NCBI GenBank assembly: GCA_030737835.1 | Contig: CM060849.1 | Location: forward strand, 26,904,311 to 26,968,310 | Length of the DNA: 64,000 bases | From: Acorus gramineus | Lineage: Eukaryota > Streptophyta > Magnoliopsida > Acorales > Acoraceae | Reading direction: 5' to 3' | Part shown: positions 24,257 through 36,200 of the stretch, piece by piece | Numbering within the stretch: the stretch's first letter is position 1 | Layout: every line of letters begins with the position of its first letter | Made by a program: the position numbers and the translations under genes | The notes under the pieces: model-generated | Databases searched by the model: none | What the model was told of the DNA's origin: nothing | What the model saw: the letters and a program-made list of their open reading frames with translations, nothing else

Positions 24257-27200
24257 TGACGTCTCAGGTGATTATTCCAGTCCAAATGATTTTGTTATTT
24301 ATATTATAAAAAATTTAAATTTAATAGTTGGTGTTTCTCCTCGCTTCCTTGGATTGAATGTTGCACTTGCATCTGAATCACTTACCTAAGAGTAAATATC
24401 TCTGTTTTTCCATTTTTTTTTGGATATTTACCTACATTTTAAAATCATAAGCATAGCCTTGTTATGTTTACTTCTGTTCTTGGGAATTTATTTTGATTTA
24501 GAGGTTTATTTGGATGCTGTTAGTTTGTAAATACTTCTATAAAACCCCCTCTTTGGAAGAACTCTAGGGATCTTTATGTTTTCGAAAGTCATGAATATCT
24601 TACTCGTAGGAGTTGATGGTACCTTGATACCATGCTTTCAAACTAAGCATGGAAGATTTCTGATAGAGTTTCTTTCCTTTTATAGTTCTGTGGGATTTAA
24701 TAGTTCTACGTCATGAAAAGTTCATCTTAATTGAAATAAAATAAGTTAGGAAAAAAATATTAGACTTTTTGTAACAATGAAGGAAATAGAAATAGGAAGG
24801 TTTCAAGCAACCCCTTTAATAGATATGCATGTGTTATGTCAATTTATTGCAGCAACCATGTGGAACTGGGTGTAGGAAAAGTTGCTATGACGAAGAAGTA
24901 ATAGAGAACCAAAATATTTTGTTATATATCTGGGTTTCTAATTTATATTGACATTAATTAAATTGATTGTTAGGTAATATAGAAACCTCCAAATGTACTT
25001 TAAGTTATTGTAGAAAGAATTAATACTTCATGTAATATGTTGTGTTTTAATCCTGGATTTTTTTGGTTCTGAACATTGGACCCACACCCGAGATTTGGAT
25101 ACAATTCAATCATATGATACATAAAAGTTTGGCAATAATTATGGTTATTATTTTAACAGGGGCCATTGCCTGGAGCAATGATAAAAGGCTCCAAGTCTTG
25201 AGAGCTTTATGTTCCATCACTACTGCTCTAGATGATGGCCTTTTTTTGTATATTCTATTTAAACATGGCTTTTCTTGTTGGTTACTGAACTACTTTATGT
25301 TCCATTAGACCATTACTAATAATGACATCACTGCATTAACTTTACCTGAATTGCTTTATGTTCCATTATTACTTATCGCTTCACCGGATATAATTCCACA
25401 GGAAACTCAGGGTGCAGCTGAAGCACAAGCCTCCCCACAAGTGTCCCAGGAATCACATGATAACAAGCAAAACATTCAAGGTACAGATGCTCCCTCTGTA
25501 GAGTCAGGGGCTGTTTCCACGTCAAACAATGATAGCAGGAAGGTTTCTCATGAGGATATTGAGCTTGTAAGATTGTTACCTCTTCAGAAAATTGAAAATT
25601 CTTTTCAAGTATGAAATGAGAAATTGTTATAATATCTTTCCATAACCATTTACTTTTACTTTATGATCTCTCATGTGCAGTATCTTTTGCAGGTTCAGAA
25701 TCTGATAGAACGATGTTTACAACTATATATGGATAAAGGGGATGTAGTGAGGACCCTCCTTACTCGAGCAAGAATTGAGCCTGGATTTACCTCTCTGGGT
25801 TAGACTCTATACCAAGTAGTTATCCTTTCTAATTATTTGATCATATACAATAGATTATTTGTTATATATAATGTGAAAATTATGATATCTATTATGTTAT
25901 ATACAATTATTCCAAATATACCACCATAGGTTATGAAGACCGGATATTGTCTATTCTAATTATATTTTTGTGGGATTAGATAACCAAAATAATGGACTAA
26001 TTTATAAAATCAACTTATACCTAGTAACCTTGAGACCTCCAAATGTGAATGCTCTTGCCTAATATTATCTCTTTTTTATTATAAAATCAGTATGGCAGAA
26101 ACTGGAAGAAGAGAATTCCGATTTTTTCAGGGCATATTATACAAGATTGAAGCTGAAGAAACATATCAATACATTTAATCAGCTGCTTGAGCACCAGTAT
26201 CATATAATGAAGTATCCCGTTCCACAAAAGGTTCCATTGGTTTCCATACAGAATGGGATTCATCCCTTGCCTGGTAAATTCTCTCTCCATGGCCTTTTAT
26301 TAAGTTTTGGTGTTTTAAAGCATGAACGTGCATCTTTGCTATTAGTGGATGAGAAGGTATATTATATCTGGAGTTTTCGTGTAGTTTTCCCACTTCTGTT
26401 TTCTTGAAACATGGTCCATCAAAAAAAGAAAAAAGAAAAAGAAAAAAGAAACTACTGATTTAACTTGAGCAAATTCATGAATCTGAAGAATTTCTTTTTC
26501 TGAATTATTAAGCGCAAAGTGATCTGTGATTCCTTCAAGCTATAAGAATTGGATTTTACCAAATCATGAGGTTTAATGATTATTGTATTTTATCCAACTT
26601 ATTTAGTACCTTTCTTCCTCAAACCACTGATTTCCTGTTCTTTGGCAATTTCACCATCTGTTTTCGTTTGTCTTCTGAAGATATCAATGATTCAAATTTG
26701 CAAGACCCATCTAGTATCAGGGACCTTGCTGTTGCCTTTGATTGTGAGGGGCATTGCCATAAAATATAATCAGCTTGCTTCTTTTCTGTCTAAGTTTTGT
26801 TTGTTTCATGTTAATAACCAAAGCTGATCGATGCATTGAAGAAGCTTCATGCTAGTAGCAAGAATTTTCATTTTCTTTCAATCTATATGAATGCTCAGGA
26901 TCAATTTAACATTTAATTGACCAACTTTGGCAGGTGCAATTTTTTTTTAAAAAAAAAAACAAAAAACTATTATCATGCTTATTCAATGTCAATTTATGTG
27001 CAGTGCAGTCAACAATTTACCATTGGGATACCCGGTACTGCAGCAACCTCCAATGCCAGCCACAGGTCAGCCTCACCTTGACCCGATAGGAGGTGGATTG
27101 TCCAGTTGTCACGTGGTGAATGGTGTCCCTGCTCCTGGGAATTTCCATCCCATCCGAATGGATTCTGGGAATGAGTAAGAATCTTTTATTATTTTCCTTT

Positions 27201-30200
27201 TCATCATCATGGCTGCCCAATTATTCCTTTTATTAAATGCTTTAGAAAAATAGAAACTAAATATCTGTATCCAGAATTAAATGGGATTCTGTCTTACATC
27301 AGTTGTTATGTGCTTATACACACTATAATGAGGGGGACACTATTCATAGGGGCTTGGCAGCCTTATACAAATACACTTAATTTAGCGTTTATTCAAGGCA
27401 TTTGGCCATCCACTCTAGAAGGGCATAATCAGTGTTGACTGGATGAGGAAACTATAGACAGTCCAACTTGATTCTGAAATGCTTTTTTGAAAGAGATTCT
27501 GAAATGCTTTTATTGGTTAGATTTCAGGTTTACCTGGTTTCTTCAGTAGCATGTTGCCTAGTTAAAAACTTGATGATATTGCAATGCCTTTTAATTTTTC
27601 CCCATCGATTAATATATAGTGTTTCCTTCTCTTCATGATGACAGCATCATCAAAACCTGGTCCTAACTTTTTATGGGTTCAATGAAATCTATAGAATTGA
27701 TGATTATGCTATACTATAGCTACCACCTTAATTTAACATCCATAGTCCAGTAACATCAGAATGATAGCCAGAGTACACTATATGGATAATTATATATGAA
27801 CTGTCTGACTATTGCATTTGAAGTTTGTAAATCAATGCAAGATGAGTTATTTCTAATTGAAGATGTCCCACTTAAACTACAGATTGGAGTTTACTGTGTT
27901 ACATTGCATTTGTTTGCATCCATTGAATTGCTAGTTAGTTTCATTTACTCATTGTCCTTGAATTCCCTTATAGAAGACAATGTATTTGAATAAACACCAA
28001 CTACAAAATGCTGAGAAGGGCATTTGATGAAGAATTATACATGTGACCTCCGGCTAAAAGTGTCTTTAGTGGAAATAAACAATAATCTAATATCATAGTA
28101 TCATGAACATGAGCTTGACCACAAATTGTCAGGAAATTTGTATTTTGCCAAAGAAACTTTTGAGGTTGATAAAGTATGCCAAGATCTAGTTATGAGAAAG
28201 CTTTGTGTTGCTTGCACAATCAGTCTTCATATAAAATTCACCATATGAAACCAGCCAGGGTTTGGTAATTCTTGTTCATATCTGCTCACTGTCACTTTCC
28301 TTTGAAGTCTGCCTTTAATTCTTTTCATATTTGCATTGCGTCTTGTGCTTTCAACCAGCATCACTGATGCCATTTCCTTTGTCCTTGCTTTGAAGTACGG
28401 TGATGGATAATGGTCGTGATAATATCGCACCAGCTGCCCCTCCATGCAATGGCATGTCATCCATGTCAGAGATGGCTGTAAGTCCCACATCAGTGGCATC
28501 CAGTGGCCATTTCCCCTTCACGCCAGCAGAGATATCAGAAATAGGTGTAGACACTTCAGCACTTGATGCAGGATTTACTTCTGATGTGGTGAGTTCAGAT
28601 CCATTGCAGCTTGGACTCGATGTTGGACCCGGATTTTCAAGGGACTCCATTAGGTCATTACCACCGATCCCCTGGAATTTCAGCCTCTCTGATCTGGCAG
28701 GAGATTTGGACGGTAATCTTGACATTCTCTTTCTTTCTTTAGAATCATCCTTGTTTCATAATACGTTGAATTATTTATTAATTCATGTATTAAATGCACA
28801 CTTTTCGTTAGAAGTTTAATTCCCGTTTAAACATATCCTCATTCCCAATAAGTCTTATTCAAAATAATTCATGTAGTAAACAAATTGAATTTATATTAAG
28901 TACGTAATACATATTTTACTTTTACATGTGGAACAAAAATAAATCCGAAATGGAAAAATGCTCTACTAGGCTTGTGCTCTATTAGATTCTACTGTCAGTT
29001 TTTTATGATTTTGCCTAATTTCAAATATTAAAAGTTTGTGATTTGATATTGGTGATTTTGCATTTCATAAGTAATTTTTTATTTTTATAATTTTTAATTT
29101 TTCCAAACTTTTCCTGATTTTTTTCCCGACCTCAACATGAATTATTTCTTTATCCTTGTCGGACTATTCCCAAATTGTGACTAGGCTTTAGATAGGTAGA
29201 CTATTCATCAATAAATAGTGCAAGTATTTTGAATATTTTCTTGATATTGAATTTTTTTTCTCTCCATTGTGTTTGTCTTGCCAAATAAGAAACCACATTG
29301 TGGATACAATTGTACTTACAATTGTCAAAATGTTGTTCTATTATGTCACTGTTATACTACTTTTTCTACGAGCTTGGATTATTTTTCGTATATGAATTGC
29401 CTGTGACAGTTGCACTATGAAGATTAAAGTTGTTATTATATCCATAGGTATTTCATCTGCATTGTGCTTTCAAACCATCTCTTGCAGATCTTGGTGACTT
29501 AGGCAATTACACGGGCTCACCTTTCATACCACCTGACTCAGAAATGTTGCTTGAATCCCCAGGAAAGGATGATAGTATGGGTATGTAAATTCTCACCTTT
29601 ACTCTTTGTTTTTTTCCCCTGCAGCATGCACTTAAAGTAATTTGAAAAAGAGTATGCTTCTCATGATATTCCTTTTATTGCAATGACAGCATCACATGCT
29701 ACATTGCTATACATTAAGAACAAGTTTCCATATTTATCAGGGCAAACACCCAGTAGCGTTTGGAAATAAGTTTGAATAACAGCTTTTCACTTAAAGCAAC
29801 TTAAGAAAATAGCTTTTTAGAAAGCGTACTTTTGTGAGATTCCTGAAAAGTTGTTTTTTATATCTAAAAGTTGTTTCCACTTTCTTCAAAAGCTGGAACC
29901 ACTAAAGACGTTTGGAAATTAAGCCCAAGGAAGTTTTTTATAACTAAAAGTTGTTTTCACTTTCTTCAAAAGCTTTTCACTTAAAAGCAACTAAAAGTTG
30001 TTTCTTGTTTCCACTTTCTTCAAAAGTTTGGATCGACTATTGTTCCTATAAAAGTAAAATCTCTAAAAGCTGCCCAAATCATTAAGAACTCTCATATAGA
30101 TATATGAACTATTTTTAAACCTGACCTTGTTAATCATTCCAACTACTTTATATAAACATGAACCCCACTTTCAGAAAAACTCAAACCTCCATTTCTAGCA

Positions 30201-30462
30201 GGCTGTAATTTCCAAGGTTTTCATTCTTCCACTCCATTTTTTCCAATACAATGCATATTCTGCAAATCTGGGTTATAGTTTTCAGAACCTCTAAAGTGAT
30301 TCCAACTTTAGGAAAAAAAAAACACAATCCCCATTTTTTGTAAGTTATTTTTTTTTTCTCCATTTCTGTTTCTGATATCATCCATCCCATGTTCCAGTCG
30401 ATGAATTCTTCGCAGATTCCATTACGACACCATGCCCTGCATCAGATGAAGAAAAGTCATGA
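24238..30462 (+). CDS. Conserved plant protein of unknown function, 374 aa
   Basis: Eight coding exons join in frame: 24238-24267, 25402-25566, 25693-25798, 26091-26273, 27009-27174, 28396-28712, 29488-29580 and 30398-30462. The first starts at ATG 24238 (MCGNEMMTSQ); the in-frame ATGs at 24253 or 24256 are alternatives. A polar N-terminus rich in Gln, Ser and Glu leads to the best-conserved part (about residues 62-128). This looks helical: VQNLIERCLQLYMDKGDVV, LVWQKLEEENSDFFRAYYTR, and KKHINTFNQLLEHQYHIMKY. The rest is Pro-, Gly- and Ser-rich with short conserved blocks (PVNNLPLGYPVLQQPP, SMSEMAVSP, SSGHFPFT, IPWNFSLSDL) and an acidic end (VDEFFADS, SDEEKS). I recognise this as a plant-specific conserved type but know no function. 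No membrane span or signal peptide is seen. The acidic, disordered C-terminus would suit a nuclear or scaffold role, which is inference. Confidence 0.82.
29750..30090. repeat. Repeat insertion in intron 7 of the 24238 gene
   Basis: CTAAAAGTTGTTT...CACTTTCTTCAAAAG occurs three times (about 29863, 29945 and 29990). AAGCAACTT/AAGTTGC pairs occur in both orientations, and GCGTTTGGAAATAAG and ACGTTTGGAAATTAAG are near the middle and left. It looks like an eroded MITE or nested MITE pair. It lies between the last two coding exons. Confidence 0.5.
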
Positions 30463-31233
30463 AAAATTTGACTGAGTGGAAGAAAGGCTCTGATTATATT
30501 CATTGCAGGAGAGCCATAATGATTATTATAGGCATTTTAATCTAGGTAAAGCTGATGGTGCATATAAACTGATTAGTAAAGCTGATGCCTATCATGGGTT
30601 TTCTCTCTTTTTTTCCTGGAGAAGCAGATACTTAAAATTTTCATGCATTTATTGATGTAAATGCAGCAAGGCCATAGTTATATCAGTCACTGGTGAACTA
30701 TTAATTATAGTTACCAGTGGAGTTTAGGACTGCTCTGTGTGATCTTTCTGAATTAGATATTTCTCTTACCACTGAGTTCTCTTGCAGAATGTGTATTAGT
30801 TTAGGGACTATTTGCATGTAACCCCCTATATTTTATTTTATCATCTATTATCGTTTTCCCTTTAGGTTAATTCCCATCCCACAATTTATTTGCATATATC
30901 AAAGGTATCTTTATTTTAAATTTAAATCCTTTATTTAAAAAAAAAACCAAATAAACCTAATCTTGCTTGTACCAAACTTATTTTTTAAGAACCAGAGGTG
31001 CGTGAATTTATATACTTCAATGGGATAAAATGACCTAATTTATAAATTTGGTTAAATTCATCTATTTATAGTACTAACTAAAAATGGTTTTAACTTTATT
31101 TGTTCCTTCTTTCGTCACACTAAATAAAATAATAAATTTTGAAAGATGTATAGAATGAATAGTATTAATCATGTCATATTATTACTTGTTTTTATCTTAT
31201 TTCAAGATAATGAGGAAACAAAATATATAGGTA
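30463..31233 (+). other. 3' UTR and downstream spacer
   Basis: The first 300 bases after the TGA at 30460 probably hold the 3' UTR. The rest is AT-rich spacer with nothing recognised. Confidence 0.5.
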
Positions 31234-31825
31234 ACGTTGGGGTGCGGTTGTGCGCACAGTGCGCCCCTCGTGCGTCTTGTCCGAGGGCCGTGCGATCGCT
31301 GGTCGTGTGATCGCACGGTCCTCGTTTTTTTTAAAAAAAAACAAAAATGAAAAAAAAAAAAATTTGCACGACCTCTCTCGCTCGCTGTCTCCCTCTCTCG
31401 AATTCGAAAAAAAAAAACAAATCAAAAAAAAAAACGCGGTCGCCGTCGACGGGGGTGACGGGGGTCGACGGGGGTCGATGGGGGTGACGGGGGTCGACGG
31501 GGGCGACATCGACGGGGGTGACGGGGTCGTCGATGGGGGTCGGTCCGTAACGTCGACGGGGGCGTGGTCGTCGTCGACGGGGGTCGATTTCGTCGTCGAC
31601 GAGAGTCGCGGTCGTCGTCGACGGGGGTCGATTTCGTCGTCGTCGACGAGAGAGAGAGGGGTTGAGAGAGAGAGAGAGCGAGAGAGACGAGAGACGGTCG
31701 ATTTTTTTTTTTTGTTTTTTTATTTTAAAAAAACGTGGACCGTGTGATCGCACTACCAGCGATCGCACGGCCCACGTCAGGGGCGCACGATGGGATGCAT
31801 CGTGCGCACGGTCGCACTCCATCGT
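31234..31825. mobile_element. GC-rich foldback element with about 100-bp inverted ends
   Basis: The left end begins ACGTTGGGGTGCGGTTGTGC. The inverse of the right end reads ACGATGGAGTGCGACCGTGC. The two ends stay alike for about 100 bases and share GGCCGTGCGATCGCTGGT and a GATCGCACGG palindrome on each side. Between them lie poly-A/poly-T tracts, a CT-rich stretch, the GTCGACGGGGGT minisatellite and a GA-rich stretch. No target-site duplication was found; the right side runs into a TA microsatellite. Long inverted ends without coding sequence suggest a Mutator-like non-autonomous element, but the superfamily is uncertain. Confidence 0.7.
31436..31660. repeat. GTCGACGGGGGT minisatellite
   Basis: Irregular tandem units of GTCGACGGGGGT, GACGGGGGTGAC and GTCGTCGTCGAC build a highly CpG-rich core, with two near-copies of ACGGGGGTCGATTTCGTCGT. 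Frames read through it on both strands because stops are absent, so it should not be annotated as protein. Confidence 0.85.
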
Positions 31826-31826
31826 C

Positions 31827-31832
<6 letters not shown>

Positions 31833-31875
<43 letters not shown>
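31833..31875. repeat. (TA)n microsatellite
   Basis: About 43 bases of alternating T and A directly after TGTGTG, beside the right end of the GC-rich foldback element. Confidence 0.95.
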
Positions 31876-31879
<4 letters not shown>

Positions 31880-32225
31880 TAATGTCATATTGGAACAAAA
31901 TATCTTTAATGGTTTTCTTATTTCTAACAATATGCTTTAGAAACATTTAAATTGTGTATGAATGCCTTTTTTTTTTTTTTATCTCGGATAGAAATTGATG
32001 ATTTTAAAGTTGTAAAAGATGGATTTTGATAATATAAGGTTGGTTGAGAGGTTTGAATGCAAAATAGCCTATTTTTAGTTGTAACATTTTTTTTTTTTAT
32101 AACTTCATAATAAATTTTATAAATGATTTATTTAATAATTATTAAAAATTTATTATATTATTTATGTATCTGATATATTATATTGCATATAAATGGCTTG
32201 AAGAAGCTGATCCTCCATAGATTAA

Positions 32226-32454
32226 GGGTGTGTTTGGATGTGATGTTGAAAATCTGATATTCTTAAAATCTTATGTTCCAAACTCAGCTTTTGAAAAGCT
32301 GTGTTTTATTAGATTTTCAACCGCATGATTTTTTGGCCTAAAAAGTAAGATTGTAGTTTGAAAAGCTAAACGTTAAAAATGTGTTTGGATATGAGTTTTA
32401 ACTTTTTAACTTTTTAAACGCAGAATCTATTTAAATTCATATCTAAACGGCCCC
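32226..32454. mobile_element. Small Tourist-like MITE (229 bp) with TAA target duplication
   Basis: The left end GGGTGTGTTTGGAT and right end ATCTAAACGGCCCC are inverted repeats, flanked on both sides by TAA (32223-32225 and 32455-32457), the usual target of PIF/Harbinger elements. Subterminal AGCTTTTGAAAAGCT is itself palindromic. No coding region. Confidence 0.75.
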
Positions 32455-32457
32455 TAA

Positions 32458-33275
32458 GATTAATATAAACTACATGAATTTGATTTGATCTACAGGTTCA
32501 GTAATTTGTTAAATTTTGGTTCAATTTGAATTGGCCAATTGGTTTTAATGATGCTTTGATTTAACAATTTGCAAAAATAGCTCTTTGAAAATTAATATTA
32601 GCAAAATTAACACTGAAAATCGAATATTAACAAAAACTAGTATTGATAAGTGTTGACCGTCTTCCATGTATATAAAAGTAGACGCCATATATATACAGTG
32701 TCTCCTTTTATTTTGATAAAAACAAAAGAAACGTTATGCATATACGACTGCCTTCAATAATAAATAAAAAAAACACTTAATGTTATTTTTTGTTAATATT
32801 CGATCTCCAGTACTAATTTTATTAGCATTCATCTTTAGGAGGTTATTTTTGCAAATTACCCAATTTAATTTGACACAAATCGAATCAAACCAAACCGACT
32901 TATACGGAGGATTTTTGAGTTTTTCTTATATATATTAATAATGCTTTAGTGAGGTTTTAATTTTGGGGATATATATTGGGTTCTTAATGGGGTATTTGTG
33001 ACATAAAATAGAAACCCACAAGCGCCTAAAGAGACATGATCATCACTCAACAACCATTATCATCATTCATCCATCTTATCTTACACACAAAAGAAAGATA
33101 ACCTAAATATAAGAATAAAACATTCAAAATTATAGAGGTCTATAGTTCTCTGGACAACAACAAAAAAACAATAACATACAAATAAAGAACACAAACGAGC
33201 AGGCATATCTGCTTATGGGTCCACACATTCTCCAAATTTAAAAAGGAAAAAAAGAAAAGGATGAATGAAATTTAG
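32458..33275. other. Spacer and 3' region of the phosphatase gene
   Basis: The stretch is AT-rich. The part nearest to 33275 should contain the 3' UTR of the minus-strand phosphatase gene, but its polyadenylation site is not assigned. No other gene is seen. Confidence 0.5.
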
Positions 33276-36200
33276 CTATTCTGGGCTGGGTTGCTCACTG
33301 CTATCCAGGGTGGGTGGAGAATAGTCGTCGCCGCCGCCCATTTTGTCGTGGTGAAATCTCACCACAATGCATGTGATGTTATCTGCGCTGCCACGGGTGT
33401 AGGCAGCCTCTGTCAGCTTCCGGGCCGCGGCCTCGGATTCATCTTCTGAACCGGCCAGCATCACAGCATCCTTGCAAAGCAGCAGCACCAAAGATTTATT
33501 TTACTTTTGGAAAATGTTAGGGACAATCATTCATTCCTGCAGTCCCTTTTTACCCTTCCCAACATTTTTTTTTTTAATGTATATATTTTTCTATTGAAGT
33601 ACATAAATAAATAAAAAAAAAAGAATTGAAAATACTATCCTAGCCTACTACATACTAGGTTAGGGACACTTGTTCCCCACCATGTTTTTTTTTAGGTATA
33701 TATTTGTTTGATGAAACACATACCTTTATAGGAGAAAAAAAAAAATGAAGTATGTACTCGAATAAACTGAATGCACACATTTTTTGCAAATTTTTTTTTA
33801 CCTATTTCATATAGCTTAGTACATTACTAGGTTAGGGGAAGGTGTGAACTGTGGGAATGACTGAGTGTATAAGCACCCTTCGTTTTTATGTCGGTACCAC
33901 AGAAATCATTTCTGGCAGACTTCAATCCCCTCTTTTCCTATATAAAAATTTATTGATGATCCCAGAAAATGACATCACGACAGACTTGTAGTCGTCAATT
34001 CGTGGCACGCGAATTGGAGCACGTAGGCGTGGAATACAAGTGCAGACTCCTCATTGAAGTCTTCCTTGGGACTGTTGTTTCACATGCATGAGGGGGAGAC
34101 AAGAAAATCTGGCTCATGTACTTTAGAAAGTGAAATAATGCTGACCTCATTAGGCACAACATCCCAGAGTCCATCGCTAGCCAGAACCATGAACTCCAAT
34201 TCTTCGTCAACCTCATCTTCCTGTACAAGCATGAAAACAGAATGTACAATTATTATATAATCATGGATGGATAGAATTTGTAATATATATATATGAGTAG
34301 CTCGTGACTGCCTCCACCAAAAAAATTTAAGAAACATTGGACAGATCCAAGAGGTTCGTTATCAACTAGTGTTAGTGTATCTAGATTGACGACTACAGTT
34401 AACAGGGGCCCTCAACATGGTTAAAATATTTAGATTGTTGTTTGGCAAGAGCGGTATTACTTCTGAAATGTGGTTTAAGTCATCCAAGTCCCTAACGCTC
34501 TAATTAACAAGTACAAAATAGGCATGGATGGATTGCCTATTTTAACTGTTGGAGATTTGTGCATTTATGAAATTAGTGAGGCGTGATGCGTTCAACTCAA
34601 TCTTTCGATCATATATTACTTACGAGGCAATGTAATCAAACATACACAAAGATGAACAAGAATCAACTTGATTGAAATTTCTATCATGCATCAAAAATCA
34701 TATTGCATAATTCCTTGAGCACAGGAGAGATGCTAAATGCTAAAGGTAGGATTTATTGCACACCAAAATTGTCAAATGTGACCGATCAGGAAAATCATGT
34801 AATTATCTTGCATCAGTTACAAAAAAATAGTTCCTACTTCATGTGAATATGAATTGCAAGGACTGAAACAGAACACTGTAATTAGTTAATTTGATACCTT
34901 GAACTAAAACAAAAACAAAAAAAGTCATTTTCGAAAATTCCACAAGTACCTGTATCTCAGGCTCCGCCACAACAAACTGTTTCAGTAATCGGTTACCAAA
35001 TGCACGTGACATCGCTAATACACCCCCAACCCTCCATGTACCTGTGGCACCGCAATGCAAAAGTCAACAAATAGCTTTGACAGTAAATGGCGGACTCATT
35101 TGTCTCATTTTCTGTATTCAAAATGAGATACTGTTAACCAGCAGAAAATGTCTCCAACAGCTAGTTATGAGAAACTCAGCATTGTTAGATGTATAGGATC
35201 CAACAGATATGGTTTAGAAGCTTGATTTCTGTTTTTTGTAAGTGTAGAGTCCCTGTCAATCATCTAAAGCTCATGAGCAACAAGTTGTAATCCATGGTTT
35301 CCCGTGCTTCTCCTTCCTTTTTTTCTTTTTTTTTACTAACACATTCAAACAAGGTTCTGATATCACTTTTCTTCATTCATAAATATAATTTATTTTAAAA
35401 CCTTGATATTTGAAATGACTGCAAAATAGAACTACCTCAAAATGATGTTTAAAGAAAATGGACAACATTATGTTCAATAAAAGGAGAATTACCAGCCCAC
35501 ATAATGATTCCTCCAGCTTTTTCTATTCTTTGGCGCTCATCACTTCTATTAGGTTTGTGGTCATCTGAGAGAGCAATGGCTATCCAGCAGCAGAAATTGA
35601 ATAATTAAGGGAGAAATTCCAATACAGATTTATTTTAAAGGACAAAGCAAGAAATGGAATGCAGATTTATTTTTTAAAAATTTTATTAGAAACAGTACAT
35701 CTAGGTTCAATTTATGTACTTTCTACGAACCTCAGATGATAAATTCCACGTGGTACCTAGGGGAAAAAAGAAAGTGGCAGGAGTAACAAACATGTGCAAG
35801 ATACATTATCATTCCTGAAGACGTTTCCCAAAGTATTTTCAATGCTTCAATCTACTTTACACTCGTATCTCTCCATGCTTTTGATGAGAGATTTTGAATG
35901 AATCAGTTATCACACAGGATATAAGATAGCTGAATAATAACTGGGTGGTTTCCTTGTCTAACTACAAAATAGTCAACTTTTAGATGATTGCTTTGTGCAG
36001 ATTCTTCTTTACATGGATGACAAACTAGTGATAATGGTAGATACTTCAGAATGTTATGCATTGTGTGAACAGTTTCAAACACATCCATAGGTTTAGCATG
36101 CCTCGGCTCAATGCCTGTGAAAGCTTAAGAAAAATATGCTAAGTTTCAGCACATTAAAAGCAAAGCTCTGACAGACAAAAGGTAAATATGACAATAATAT

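Noticed and set aside
31250-31930. Open reading frames of 165 and 199 codons on opposite strands
   Set aside because: They arise from the GTCGACGGGGGT minisatellite and homopolymer tracts, which lack stops. The translations are Gly/Asp/Arg or Pro/Arg/Thr repeats, with no start context and no known domain.
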